From JAFGXW01 sp964634385 (GTDB taxonomy: Bacteria > Bacillota_I > Bacilli_A > Izemoplasmatales > Izemoplasmataceae): 64,000 bases of DNA. Where the stretch lies: the NCBI GenBank assembly GCA_964634385.1, contig CAZWIZ010000007.1:1-64000 (forward strand), written 5' to 3'. The notes under the pieces were generated by a model, which ran no database searches, was not told the origin of the DNA, and worked only from the letters and a program-made list of their open reading frames with translations. Below are positions 28,263-36,436 of the stretch, piece by piece (position 1 is the stretch's first letter; each line of letters starts with the position of its first letter). The position numbers were made by a program, and so were the translations under genes.

Positions 28263-28291
28263 TTGACAATTATTAGACTATTGTCTAAAAT
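28263..28291 (+). promoter_or_regulatory. Promoter of the tRNA cluster
   Basis: TTGACA (28263-28268), 17-bp spacer, TAAAAT (28286-28291), ending about 35 bp before tRNA-His. The spacer and -10 contain a perfect inverted repeat TTAGAC-N4-GTCTAA (28273-28288), unusual for a stable-RNA promoter. Confidence 0.75.
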
Positions 28292-28326
28292 GTATATAGT
28301 CTCTTTTTATAGAGAATAATATTCAT

Positions 28327-28403
28327 GGCGATTGTGGTGAAGTGGTTAACACACCGGCTTGTGGCGCCGGCATTCGTGGGTTCGATCCCCATCAGTCGCC
28401 CCA
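28327..28403 (+). tRNA. tRNA-His (GTG)
   Basis: Full cloverleaf: the 8-bp acceptor stem GGCGATTG / CAGTCGCC includes the His-specific extra G(-1):C73 pair; the anticodon stem CCGGC / GCCGG holds loop TTGTGGC with anticodon GTG; the T arm is GTGGG-TTCGATC-CCCAT. CCA is encoded at 28401-28403. Confidence 0.97.
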
Positions 28404-28406
28404 AAT

Positions 28407-28481
28407 TGGGCCATGGCCAAGTGGTTAAGGCACCGGACTTTGACTCCGGGATCGATAGTTCGACTCTATCTGGCCCAGCCA
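28407..28481 (+). tRNA. tRNA-Gln (TTG)
   Basis: Acceptor TGGGCCA / TGGCCCA with discriminator G and encoded CCA; anticodon stem CCGGA / TCCGG with loop CTTTGAC, anticodon TTG; T loop TTCGACT. Starts 4 bp after tRNA-His, so co-transcribed. Confidence 0.97.
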
Positions 28482-28490
28482 TATTACTTT

Positions 28491-28573
28491 GCGGGTGTGG
28501 CGGAACTGGCAGACGCGCTAGACTTAGGATCTAGTTCTTAGGAGTGCAGGTTCAATTCCTGTCACCCGCACCA
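28491..28573 (+). tRNA. tRNA-Leu (TAG)
   Basis: A class II tRNA with a long variable arm. Acceptor GCGGGTG / CACCCGC, discriminator A and encoded CCA; anticodon stem CTAGA / TCTAG with loop CTTAGGA, anticodon TAG. Third gene of the cluster, followed by a terminator. Confidence 0.97.
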
Positions 28574-28582
28574 TATGTAATT

Positions 28583-28608
28583 AAAGCAACTTCGGTTGCT
28601 TTTTTTTT
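28583..28608 (+). terminator. Terminator of the tRNA cluster
   Basis: AAAGCAAC-TTCG-GTTGCTTT stem with a stable UUCG tetraloop and eight T's. Confidence 0.95.
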
Positions 28609-28756
28609 AAAATTTATTGTAAGTCATATAATAAGGATTTAGTAATTCTAATCTTATAATAAATTATTAATGTAAAAACTAATTATATACATGATATAAT
28701 AAATTATATATTATAGTTATAGATTGATTAAATATACATGAAAGAAGTTGAGAAAT

Positions 28757-30031
28757 ATGGGGATGTTAATATTAACTAACAATACATCACCAGAAACTTA
28801 TGAAGCGTTGTTGCTTCTCGCCTTCATACTTATTTTAGGTTTATTTGCTGGAAGATGGTTCGAAAAATTAAAATTACCACATATTACTGGATATATTTCA
28901 ATGGGGATTCTTCTTGGAATAATTCTTTCGTTTTTAGGTATAGGGGATTTAATTGATAATTTAGTAGTAATATCAAGTATTGCCTTAGGTTTTATAGCTT
29001 TTGGAATTGGTACAGAATTAAGATTTGATAAATTAAAGAAAAGTGGTAAAGAAGTAATTGTAATAACAGTTATTCAAGCTCTAATGGCCGCTTTATTTAC
29101 ATTAATTGGATTATATATATTTGGAGTAAGTTTACCTATATCTTTAGTCCTAGGAGCTATTGCGACTGCGACAGCACCAGCTCCTATTATGTTGTTGACA
29201 AGAAAATATCATTCTAGAGGAAAACTTACGAATATATTATTGCCTCTTGTAGGTATGGATGATGCTGTTGGTATAATATTATTTGGTATTATGTTATCTA
29301 TAGCGACAACATTAGAATTTGGTGGTAATCTTTCAGCTAAAGAAATGTTACTTGCACCATCTCTAGAAATTTTAAATTCTATAATTATTGGTATAATTAT
29401 TGGATTGGCTGTTTCAGTAGTTATTAAACAAATTGATTCACATGATTATGAAAAAGAGGAAACATTTTTAGGAACTGCAATCTTTGCTGTCCTTGTTACT
29501 GTAGCGCTTGCTAATATCGGATTACATATTGGTAATTATGAAATTTATTTATCACCTATTTTAACACCGATGGTTATGGGGATTACAATTACAAATAGTA
29601 TCATAAATGTTAAATCACATGATATGTCTGATGCTGTTGATAAGTTTACTTCTCCAATATTAATTGTTTTCTTCACGTTAGCGGGAGCTGAGTTAATTGT
29701 CGAATTTTTTAGTCATCAAGATATAGATTATCTTTTCATTAGTAAGATAACAGCTATTTATATTTTATTAAGAGCTTCAGGTAAAATTATAGGTGCTTAC
29801 GTGGGAGCAAGGCTTATGAATTCACATGTTAATGTAAGAAAATATTTAGGAATTTGTTTATTACCACAAGCTGGTGTTGCGCTTGGGATGGCTTATCAAG
29901 CAAGATCAGATTTTGGAGAAGATGGTATTACTATTTTAATAGTTGTCCTTGTTGCGACAATGGTTTATGAGTTGTTAGGACCGATTGGAGTTAAGTATTC
30001 GTTAGATAAATCTAATGAAATAAATAGATGA
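28757..30031 (+). CDS. CPA2 cation/proton antiporter (copy 1)
   Basis: A 424-residue Kef/NapA-type transporter with about 12 membrane helices. The extended-helix motif 'GAIATATAPAPIMLLTRKY' and 'GMDDAVGII' place it in the CPA2 family; the Asp-Asp pair is the feature of electrogenic sodium/proton exchangers. No C-terminal TrkA-N or TrkA-C domain is present. A TTG in the same frame at 28748 is possible, but GAAAGAAG at 28740-28747 better suits the ATG at 28757. A paralog follows 104 bp downstream and shares even its leader sequence, so this is a recent tandem duplication. The role is probably sodium or pH homeostasis. Confidence 0.87.
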   Translation: MGMLILTNNTSPETYEALLLLAFILILGLFAGRWFEKLKLPHITGYISMGILLGIILSFLGIGDLIDNLVVISSIALGFIAFGIGTELRFDKLKKSGKEVIVITVIQALMAALFTLIGLYIFGVSLPISLVLGAIATATAPAPIMLLTRKYHSRGKLTNILLPLVGMDDAVGIILFGIMLSIATTLEFGGNLSAKEMLLAPSLEILNSIIIGIIIGLAVSVVIKQIDSHDYEKEETFLGTAIFAVLVTVALANIGLHIGNYEIYLSPILTPMVMGITITNSIINVKSHDMSDAVDKFTSPILIVFFTLAGAELIVEFFSHQDIDYLFISKITAIYILLRASGKIIGAYVGARLMNSHVNVRKYLGICLLPQAGVALGMAYQARSDFGEDGITILIVVLVATMVYELLGPIGVKYSLDKSNEINR

Positions 30032-30135
30032 TATACTAAATGAATGTTACCGGTTTACTTGTAAAATATCATCTTAAGATGTAAAATATCTATTAATAAA
30101 GTCAATTTTATTTAATTTGTATAAAATGAAAGAAG

Positions 30136-31410
30136 ATGACAAATGTGTATTTACTTAGTGATACAGTAACAGGGCCATATGAGAGCTTGATTGTATTAAG
30201 TGTTTTTATTTTATTTGGATTGTTATTTGGAAAACTTGTTGAAAAAATAAAAATTCCGTATATAACTGGATATATTTTCTCTGGATTATTAATGGGAGGA
30301 TTATTAGTATTATTAAATATTCATCATCTTATTGCGGATTTAGAAATTATTTCATCTATTGCATTAGGATTTATAGCTTTCGGAATTGGGAGAGAACTAA
30401 TTTTTGATAAGATTAAAAAATCTGGTGTTGAAATTATAGTATTAACAATTGTACAAGCTTTATTTACAACATTTGCTGTTTCTGTAGGATTAATTTTATT
30501 TGGAGTTAGTGTGCCTGTTGCTCTTATTTTTGGAGCAATTGCGACAGCTACTGAGCCAGCAAGTATCATGTTATTAACTAAAAAGTATAGAACTAAAGGG
30601 CCATTAACTAATACATTAATACCATTAGTAGGATTTGATGATGCTGTTGGAATTATTATTTTTGGTGTATTACTATCGATTGCTAAATCCTTAGAAAAAG
30701 GAGTCTCACTTAATTTTTTAAATGCAATTAAAGAACCGGTTATTGAGTTATTCTTTTCATTATTAGTTGGGGTTGTAGTTGGAGAACTCGTTACTTTGAT
30801 TACTAAAAAAATTAATTCTAAAGGTGAAGAAAAAAGTGATATGTTCTTAGATGTAAGTATTTTCGGAGTATTTTTAACTGTTGCAATTGCGAAGATAGGA
30901 TTAAATTTTGGAGATTTTACAGTTCATTTATCTCCAATCTTAACTCCTATGATATTTGGTGTTACTATTGCTAATTCAGTTTCGAAAGTAGATGTTTATG
31001 ATATTGGATTAGCTGTAGATAAATTTATTCCTCCGATTCTAATTGCTTTTTTTACAATAGCAGGAGCAGAATTAATTATAGCTTTTCTGAATCAACCTAA
31101 TATAGTATTGTCAACATTATTGGTAGTTGTTATAGGATATGTAGGCTTAAGAACTTTTGGTAAAGTATTTGGAGCTTATCTTGGTGCAAGGATAATGAAA
31201 TCTTCTCCACCAATTAGGAAATATTTAGGAATTAGTTTATTACCTCAAGCAGGGGTAGCATTAGGAATGGCATATCAAGCTAGAACTGATTTCGCATCAG
31301 AAGGTGTTACAATTTTAATCGTTGTTTTGATCGCAACAGTATTCTATGCTCTTGTTGGACCAATGGGTGTTAAATATGCATTATACAAATCAGGAGAAAC
31401 AAATATATAA
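30136..31410 (+). CDS. CPA2 cation/proton antiporter (copy 2)
   Basis: A 424-residue paralog of the previous gene, about 12 membrane helices, with 'GAIATATEPASIMLLTKKY' and 'GFDDAVGII'. The Ala-Pro-Ala-Pro stretch of copy 1 is Glu-Pro-Ala-Ser here, next to the ion-binding helix break, so ion preference or polarity may differ. A GTG at 30145 is an alternative start: GAAAGAAG lies immediately before the ATG at 30136, too close for good initiation, but 9 bases before the GTG, the same spacing as in copy 1. Ends at a long bidirectional terminator. Confidence 0.87.
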   Translation: MTNVYLLSDTVTGPYESLIVLSVFILFGLLFGKLVEKIKIPYITGYIFSGLLMGGLLVLLNIHHLIADLEIISSIALGFIAFGIGRELIFDKIKKSGVEIIVLTIVQALFTTFAVSVGLILFGVSVPVALIFGAIATATEPASIMLLTKKYRTKGPLTNTLIPLVGFDDAVGIIIFGVLLSIAKSLEKGVSLNFLNAIKEPVIELFFSLLVGVVVGELVTLITKKINSKGEEKSDMFLDVSIFGVFLTVAIAKIGLNFGDFTVHLSPILTPMIFGVTIANSVSKVDVYDIGLAVDKFIPPILIAFFTIAGAELIIAFLNQPNIVLSTLLVVVIGYVGLRTFGKVFGAYLGARIMKSSPPIRKYLGISLLPQAGVALGMAYQARTDFASEGVTILIVVLIATVFYALVGPMGVKYALYKSGETNI

Positions 31411-31415
31411 GTAAT

Positions 31416-31464
31416 AATGTAATAAAAAAATCACTTCAATTTGAAGTGATTTTTTTATTACATT
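31416..31464. terminator. Long bidirectional terminator
   Basis: A near-perfect 24-bp palindrome (CACTTCAA / TTGAAGTG at the tip, A and T runs, ending AATGT / ACATT) between convergent genes. T runs of seven occur on both strands. It reaches the last codon of the minus-strand gene. Confidence 0.9.
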
Positions 31465-31945
31465 ATAGATGTTCAGGCTCTTTTTTAAAGTATACTCGAG
31501 AGTCTGCAACTTTTGCATTTTCAATAATTTGTTTTATTTCATTGATATTACTTAATAATTTATCAATGTTTTCTTTTTCAATGTTGTAATATAGAAATAA
31601 ATCTTCAAAGGATAGAATAATATTGTGAAAATCACGATTAATAGTAATGAAATCATAAATATTATGGCTTTTTGCGGCATTTCTAAATTGTTCTACATCG
31701 ATTTTAATAATATTAATAACATCTTCAGCAGTATTAAATTCTTTTACGGTAATAGGGTAAGGTTTAATACGTTCAATAAAATACTTATTTTTTTTATTGA
31801 TATTATAAACATATGAAACTGTAAAGTTTTTAGTAATTTGGAATGAAACATAAACCATTTGACTCGAGATTACTTTAATATCTGCACCCATTTGAATCAA
31901 TTTCATTGTATGTTGATTTGTTTCTGATCTGACATACTTATTCAT
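31463..31945 (-). CDS. Conserved-looking hypothetical protein linked to the ArsB/NhaD transporter
   Basis: A 160-residue soluble protein with no signal peptide or membrane helix. The N-terminal half is predicted beta-rich ('VYVSFQITKNFTVSYVYNIN', 'YFIERIKPYPITV') and the C-terminal half helical, with a Leu/Ile-rich stretch that could pair as a coiled coil. No family recognised. An AAAGGAGG ribosome site supports the start. It is 15 bp downstream of the ArsB/NhaD-type transporter gene on the same strand, so it is probably the second gene of that Fur-like-controlled transcript and may be an accessory or sensor. Confidence 0.6.
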   Translation of the reverse strand: MNKYVRSETNQHTMKLIQMGADIKVISSQMVYVSFQITKNFTVSYVYNINKKNKYFIERIKPYPITVKEFNTAEDVINIIKIDVEQFRNAAKSHNIYDFITINRDFHNIILSFEDLFLYYNIEKENIDKLLSNINEIKQIIENAKVADSRVYFKKEPEHL

Positions 31946-31960
31946 AGTTTAAATCCTCCT

Positions 31961-33235
31961 TTATAAATAAAATATAACTAAATAAACTGTAGAAATAATT
32001 ATAGATATAATCATAAGTGGAAAAGCAATTTTTAAATATCCCATAAATGTAATTTTGTAACCATGTTTTTCAAGAATACCTCTTGAAACAACATTCGCAG
32101 AAGCTCCTATAATTGTACCGTTACCACCAAGGCACGCTCCGATAGATAAAGCCCACCAAACAGGTTCATAATTACCACCAGAGCTTGATGCCATTGAATT
32201 AACTAATGGAATCATTGTAGCAACATATGGAATATTATCTAAGAAAGAAGATAGAATAGATGACATCCATAATACTAGTATTGTAGTAAAAGGAATACTT
32301 CCTTGTGTAATAGCAAGTAACTTTTCAGCAAGGAGATTAATAAATCCGATGTTTTCAAGTGATCCTACTAAAACAAATAACCCACCAAAGAAGAAGATGG
32401 TTGACCATTCAACTTTTTCTAAAATTTCATCAGGTTCTGTCTTGCTTAATAACAATAATAATGAAGCACCAAACAATGCAATACTTGCCGATTTAATATC
32501 AACTATTTCAGCAAGTGTGAATCCTAAGATAGTAATAAATAGGACAAATAAACTTTTTATTAATAATGATTTATCAGTAATAGCTTTATTTTCATCAAAA
32601 GATAGAATTTCTAATTTATCTTTTTCACTTACATTAAATGATTTTCTAAATATTATACGTAATAATACTAATGTTGTAATAAAGACAACTGTCATTAAAG
32701 GTAATAAATTAACAATAAAATCAACAAATCCAAATCCAGTTGCTCCACCTATCATAATATTTGGAGGGTCACCAATTAAAGTAGCTGCACCACCTATATT
32801 AGCGCTCATAATTTCAGCGATAATAAAAGGTACCGGACTAATTTTTAATGTATCAGAGATAACAAGTGTTACTGGAACAATAAGTAATATTGTTGTAACG
32901 TTATCTAATAATCCTGAAGCAACAGCTGCGATTACTGAAAAATATAATAAAATCTTTTTTGGATCACCTTTTGCCATTTTCGCAGTTTTAATAGCGAGAT
33001 ATTGAAATAATCCTGTTTTTTTAAGAATATTAACAATAATCATCATTCCTATTAACAAACCTAATGTATTAAAATCAATTTTCTCCAATGCTTCTGATTG
33101 AGAAATAACATGAAATAATATCATTAATGTAGCCCCGAAAAGAGCAACAATTGTTCTATTTAATTTTTCTGAAACAATTGCGATATATGAAATAATAAAA
33201 ACTAAGATACCGATAATAAAATGACCAACTAACAT
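31961..33235 (-). CDS. ArsB/NhaD family ion transporter
   Basis: A 424-residue protein with about 11 membrane helices from the IT superfamily (ArsB/NhaD/P-protein branch). The two hairpin motifs 'GLLDNVTTILLIVP' and 'SFLDNIPYVATMIPL', each followed by the loops 'ANIGGAATLIGDPPNIMIG' and 'GACLGGNGTIIGASANVVS', are diagnostic. Substrate could be sodium/proton, arsenite or an organic anion; no arsenic genes are nearby. A GTG three codons upstream (33244) is in frame but sits on the AAGGAG ribosome site, so I use the ATG at 33235. Its promoter carries a Fur-like site, so metal control is likely. Confidence 0.88.
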   Translation of the reverse strand: MLVGHFIIGILVFIISYIAIVSEKLNRTIVALFGATLMILFHVISQSEALEKIDFNTLGLLIGMMIIVNILKKTGLFQYLAIKTAKMAKGDPKKILLYFSVIAAVASGLLDNVTTILLIVPVTLVISDTLKISPVPFIIAEIMSANIGGAATLIGDPPNIMIGGATGFGFVDFIVNLLPLMTVVFITTLVLLRIIFRKSFNVSEKDKLEILSFDENKAITDKSLLIKSLFVLFITILGFTLAEIVDIKSASIALFGASLLLLLSKTEPDEILEKVEWSTIFFFGGLFVLVGSLENIGFINLLAEKLLAITQGSIPFTTILVLWMSSILSSFLDNIPYVATMIPLVNSMASSSGGNYEPVWWALSIGACLGGNGTIIGASANVVSRGILEKHGYKITFMGYLKIAFPLMIISIIISTVYLVIFYL

Positions 33236-33254
33236 TTTAACCACTCCTTATAAT

Positions 33255-33273
33255 TCTAATGATTATCATACGC
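33255..33273 (-). promoter_or_regulatory. Fur-like operator over the ArsB/NhaD promoter
   Basis: On the minus strand GCGTATGATAATCATTAGA matches the classical 19-bp Fur box at 14 positions, including the central ATGATAATCAT palindrome. It covers the -10 hexamer of the promoter at 33265-33293, the usual place for repressor binding. Confidence 0.5.
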
Positions 33274-33293
33274 CTGTAAATTGGCTTTGTCAA
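33265..33293 (-). promoter_or_regulatory. SigA-type promoter of the ArsB/NhaD operon
   Basis: Read on the minus strand: TTGACA (33288-33293), a 17-bp spacer and TATGAT (33265-33270), 30 bp before the start codon. Confidence 0.7.
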
Positions 33294-33367
33294 ACAATTT
33301 ATGATAATTATATTATTCTATAAGTAAATGCTTAGACATAGATTAATATATATCTGAAAAACACATT

Positions 33368-33805
33368 TTATAATTCGCTAAGTAATATCTTTACGTGGGT
33401 TTTTGGACTAACTTTTCGATATTCTTTTATGATTTTTCCTTCTTCATCTAAAATAAAAGTACTTCTTGTTATGCCAATATATTTTTTACCATATAACGTT
33501 TTTTCTTTTAAAACATTAAATGCTTTTACTAATTGTTCATCTGTGTCACTTAATAATAGTATTTTCAGATTATGTTTTTTAATGAAATTTTGATGTGATT
33601 TTACAGAATCTCTGCTTACACCAATAATGAAATAATCTTTATCTTTAAAATCATCAATAAACAATGTAAAATCTTTTGCTTCAATGATACATCCTGATGT
33701 GTTATCTTTCGGATAGAAATATAAGATGATTTTTTTACCCTTGAAACTTCTCAAAGAATATGATTTATTATTACTTGATTGTAACTCGATATCTAAATAA
33801 TTCAT
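33368..33805 (-). CDS. bcp: Thioredoxin-dependent peroxiredoxin, Bcp/PrxQ type
   Basis: A 145-residue peroxiredoxin that reduces hydrogen peroxide and organic peroxides. The active-site run 'YFYPKDNTSGCIIEAKDF' holds the peroxidatic Cys39 with the conserved Pro and Thr; the usual Pro before Gly-Cys is Ser. The resolving Cys five residues on, seen in E. coli Bcp, is absent, so it should work as a 1-Cys enzyme. 'GVSRDSVKSHQNFIKKHNL' and 'STFILDEEGKI' complete the fold. Its ATG overlaps the yidD stop codon by 4 bp, so the two are translationally coupled, an unusual partnership. Confidence 0.92.
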   Translation of the reverse strand: MNYLDIELQSSNNKSYSLRSFKGKKIILYFYPKDNTSGCIIEAKDFTLFIDDFKDKDYFIIGVSRDSVKSHQNFIKKHNLKILLLSDTDEQLVKAFNVLKEKTLYGKKYIGITRSTFILDEEGKIIKEYRKVSPKTHVKILLSEL

Positions 33806-34038
33806 TTTTGTTCTTCCTTTTCTTTTCTTGTTTTAGGAACCGGATCGTACCCTCCTTTTGATAATGGGTTACATCTTAAAAATCTCCAAATACTTAAGAT
33901 GGATGCGTAAAAGAAATTATGTTTTTTAAAAGCTTGTCTTGAATAAGAACTACATGTGGGATGATATCTACATGTAGGATTAGTATTTTGAGTTCTATAT
34001 TTGTAAAAATCAATTAATTTTATAATTAGTTTGTTCAA
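33802..34038 (-). CDS. yidD: Membrane protein insertion efficiency factor YidD
   Basis: A 78-residue YidD protein. The diagnostic segment 'CRYHPTCSSYSRQAFKKHNFF' and the following 'RFLRCNPLSKGGYDPVP' are intact. It aids YidC-dependent membrane protein insertion and binds the membrane through its amphipathic N-terminus. The start is a TTG at 34038 preceded by AAAGGAGGT. In most bacteria yidD lies between rnpA and yidC near the origin; here it is separated from them and paired with bcp. Confidence 0.95.
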   Translation of the reverse strand: MNKLIIKLIDFYKYRTQNTNPTCRYHPTCSSYSRQAFKKHNFFYASILSIWRFLRCNPLSKGGYDPVPKTRKEKEEQK

Positions 34039-34218
34039 TTGTTATACCTCCTTTTTCTTAAAGATTTATATTATTATTTTAAAATTATGGATCAAACATT
34101 TATATTGCGATATTGAATTTATAATTATTTTTATCATTTAATTATTTTTTTTAATAACTCTCTCTCTAATTAGATTTTAACAAAATATTAGTCATTCTAC
34201 AAGAAAAGAGATTTTTAA

Positions 34219-34247
34219 TAGACAAATACGACGGATTAACATATAAT
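34219..34247 (+). promoter_or_regulatory. SigA-type promoter of the ytxK-ackA operon
   Basis: TAGACA (34219-34224), a 17-bp spacer and consensus TATAAT (34242-34247), 18 bp before the start codon. Confidence 0.7.
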
Positions 34248-34264
34248 GATTTTGTGGTGATAAT

Positions 34265-35200
34265 ATGATAAACAAACTAAATATCGAGAAGTTTTATGAT
34301 TACTTTGATGGGATAGCTAACTTGCTTTACAGCAATTATAAATTAAGTTATCTTGAAGGTATGAATGAAGCTTTTAATTTTTTGCTTGATGATAAATTTG
34401 AACAAGAGTACAAAGAAGAAGATATTACTATTATGAAAAAATTAAAACTAAAAGTAGTTGATCTTCCCTTTGAAAAAGAAGAAATCCGTAAAAGTGTTCA
34501 ATTAGGACTTTTGAAAGGTTATAAACATGTTTATGCATCTAATGCGTATTTAACTCCTGACACTATTGGAATATTTATTGGATATTTAATCGAAAAACTG
34601 TATAGAGATATCGAACTAACAAGTATATTAGATCCTCTTATCGGAAGTGGTAATCTTGTTTATACTATTTTAAATCATTTAAAGAAAAAAACAAAAGTTT
34701 ATGGGATTGATAATAACATTTTAAAATGCAAAATAGCGAGAAATACAGCTGATTTATTAGAATTTGAAAATGAAATCTTTTTTCAAGACTCATTAACTTA
34801 TTATGATCAAGGATTTGATCTAATTGTGACAGACTTACCTATTAGTGAAAATAGTGTAGATTATTTTCCATACAAAGTTATTAATCACCATTTAGATAGT
34901 GTTAAAGAAGGGAAATACTTTTTTGTAATTATTGAAAATGATTTCTTTGAAAAAGAAAACAGTAAAATATTTAAAGAAGAAATAGATAAAAAAGCATATA
35001 TTTTTGGGCTGATAAAACTAAATAAATCATTATTTAAAAATAATCAAAAAAGTATTTTAATATTAAAAAGAAAAGGAAAAGATATTTTAATGCCAAAAGA
35101 TTTCTTAATGGTTGATATGCCTAGTTTTAATGAAATCGATGATTTAAATAGTACGATTAATCAAATCGATTTATGGTTTGAAAAAAGAGAGGTAATATAA
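34265..35200 (+). CDS. ytxK: YtxK-like class I methyltransferase
   Basis: A 311-residue protein resembling N6-adenine DNA methyltransferases. The SAM-binding motif I is 'ILDPLIGSGNLVYTIL', motif II 'VYGIDNNILKCKIAR', and the motif IV position reads 'IVTDLPISENSVDYFP', a D-L-P in place of N-P-P-Y. The N-terminal 90 residues are helical. In Bacillus, ytxK lies directly upstream of ackA, and that pairing is kept here (1-bp gap). Its substrate is unknown; lack of a recognition domain argues against a restriction-modification enzyme. GTGGTGATA ribosome site. Confidence 0.8.
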   Translation: MINKLNIEKFYDYFDGIANLLYSNYKLSYLEGMNEAFNFLLDDKFEQEYKEEDITIMKKLKLKVVDLPFEKEEIRKSVQLGLLKGYKHVYASNAYLTPDTIGIFIGYLIEKLYRDIELTSILDPLIGSGNLVYTILNHLKKKTKVYGIDNNILKCKIARNTADLLEFENEIFFQDSLTYYDQGFDLIVTDLPISENSVDYFPYKVINHHLDSVKEGKYFFVIIENDFFEKENSKIFKEEIDKKAYIFGLIKLNKSLFKNNQKSILILKRKGKDILMPKDFLMVDMPSFNEIDDLNSTINQIDLWFEKREVI

Positions 35201-35201
35201 T

Positions 35202-36386
35202 ATGAAAATAATGGCAGTAAACGCTGGTAGTTCATCATTAAAGTTTCAATTATTAGAAATGCCTAGTGAGTTTGTTTTAGCTAGCGGAGTAGTAGAACGC
35301 ATTGGACTTAAAAATTCTGTTTTCACAGTTAAACATGATAATAAAAAGGATAAAGAAATTTTAGACATAGGAACTCATAAAATAGCGGTTGACATGTTGT
35401 TAAAGAAACTCATTAATTTAAATATTTTAGAAAGTTTAGAAGAAATTGAGGGAATAGGACATCGTGTTGTTCATGGTGGAGAAAAATTTAGCGATTCAGT
35501 AATTATTACTAAAGATGTAATTGAGGCTATTGAAGAGGTAAGCCATTTAGCACCTTTACATAATCCAGCAAATTTAACAGGCATTAATGCCTTTCGTGAA
35601 GCTTTACCAAACGTTTTATCTGTAGCTGTATTTGATACAGCATTTCATCAAACAATGGGACCAGTGGCTTATTTATATAGCGTTCCTTATGAATGGTACG
35701 TAAAGTATGGGGTTAGAAAATATGGATTCCATGGAACCAGTCATAAATACGTTAGTCAAAGAGCGGCGGTAATGTTAGGGAAAAATATTGAAGATACTAA
35801 ACTAATTATTTGTCATATTGGTAATGGAGCTAGTTTATGCGCAGTTGATGGTGGAAAAAGTATTGACACATCAATGGGGTTTACTCCTTTAGCTGGAATA
35901 GCTATGGGAACTAGAAGTGGAGATATTGATCCAGCAATAGTTCAGTTTATTTCAGAAAAAGAAAATAAGACATTGGATGAAGTTATATATGAATTAAATT
36001 ATAAATCAGGATATTTAGGATTAAGTGGATTCTCAAGTGATTCAAGAGATTTATGGACTGCAGTTTCTAAGGGCGATAAAAGAAGTATTTTAGCAGTTGA
36101 AAAACAAGCTAAAATGATTGCGGATTATATAGGAGCATATTATTTAACTTTAGGCGGATGTGACGCCATTTGTTTTACAGCCGGTATTGGTGAAAATGCT
36201 AGAGAAACTAGACAACTTGTTGTGGATAAAATTAAAGTTCTTGGAGTTGAGTTAGATCCTGAAAGAAATTCTCATCAAGGTGAAGAAATGATTATATCTA
36301 AAAAGAAATCAAAAATAAAATTATTATTGATACCTACTAATGAAGAAGTAATGATAGCGAGAGATACAGTAAGATTAATTAAATAA
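35202..36386 (+). CDS. ackA: Acetate kinase
   Basis: A 394-residue acetate kinase that makes ATP from acetyl phosphate. Visible motifs are 'VNAGSSSLKFQLLEMP', 'HRVVHGGEKF', 'FDTAFHQTMGP', 'RKYGFHGTSHKYV', 'ICHIGNGASLCAVDGGKSIDTSMGFTPLAG' and 'FTAGIGENA'. The catalytic Asp is in 'VFDTAFH'. No phosphotransacetylase gene is in the window. Together with pyk it points to a fermentative energy metabolism with acetate as an end product. GAGAGGTAAT precedes the ATG; it shares a promoter with ytxK. Confidence 0.97.
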   Translation: MKIMAVNAGSSSLKFQLLEMPSEFVLASGVVERIGLKNSVFTVKHDNKKDKEILDIGTHKIAVDMLLKKLINLNILESLEEIEGIGHRVVHGGEKFSDSVIITKDVIEAIEEVSHLAPLHNPANLTGINAFREALPNVLSVAVFDTAFHQTMGPVAYLYSVPYEWYVKYGVRKYGFHGTSHKYVSQRAAVMLGKNIEDTKLIICHIGNGASLCAVDGGKSIDTSMGFTPLAGIAMGTRSGDIDPAIVQFISEKENKTLDEVIYELNYKSGYLGLSGFSSDSRDLWTAVSKGDKRSILAVEKQAKMIADYIGAYYLTLGGCDAICFTAGIGENARETRQLVVDKIKVLGVELDPERNSHQGEEMIISKKKSKIKLLLIPTNEEVMIARDTVRLIK

Positions 36387-36436
36387 CAAGAAAAAGACAG
36401 TTTTGATGAGTATTATACTTTTAGAGGAGGAATAAT

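Noticed and set aside
28285..28541. Open frames of 60-69 residues on both strands at the tRNA cluster
   Set aside because: They are read-through of three complete tRNA genes; no ribosome sites.
32349..33005. 218-residue plus-strand frame opposite the ArsB/NhaD gene
   Set aside because: Antisense shadow of a clear transporter gene; no ribosome site or recognisable motif.
34265..35200. Restriction-modification methyltransferase
   Set aside because: Motif IV is not NPPY, no specificity domain or endonuclease is nearby, and the ytxK-ackA order is conserved housekeeping synteny.
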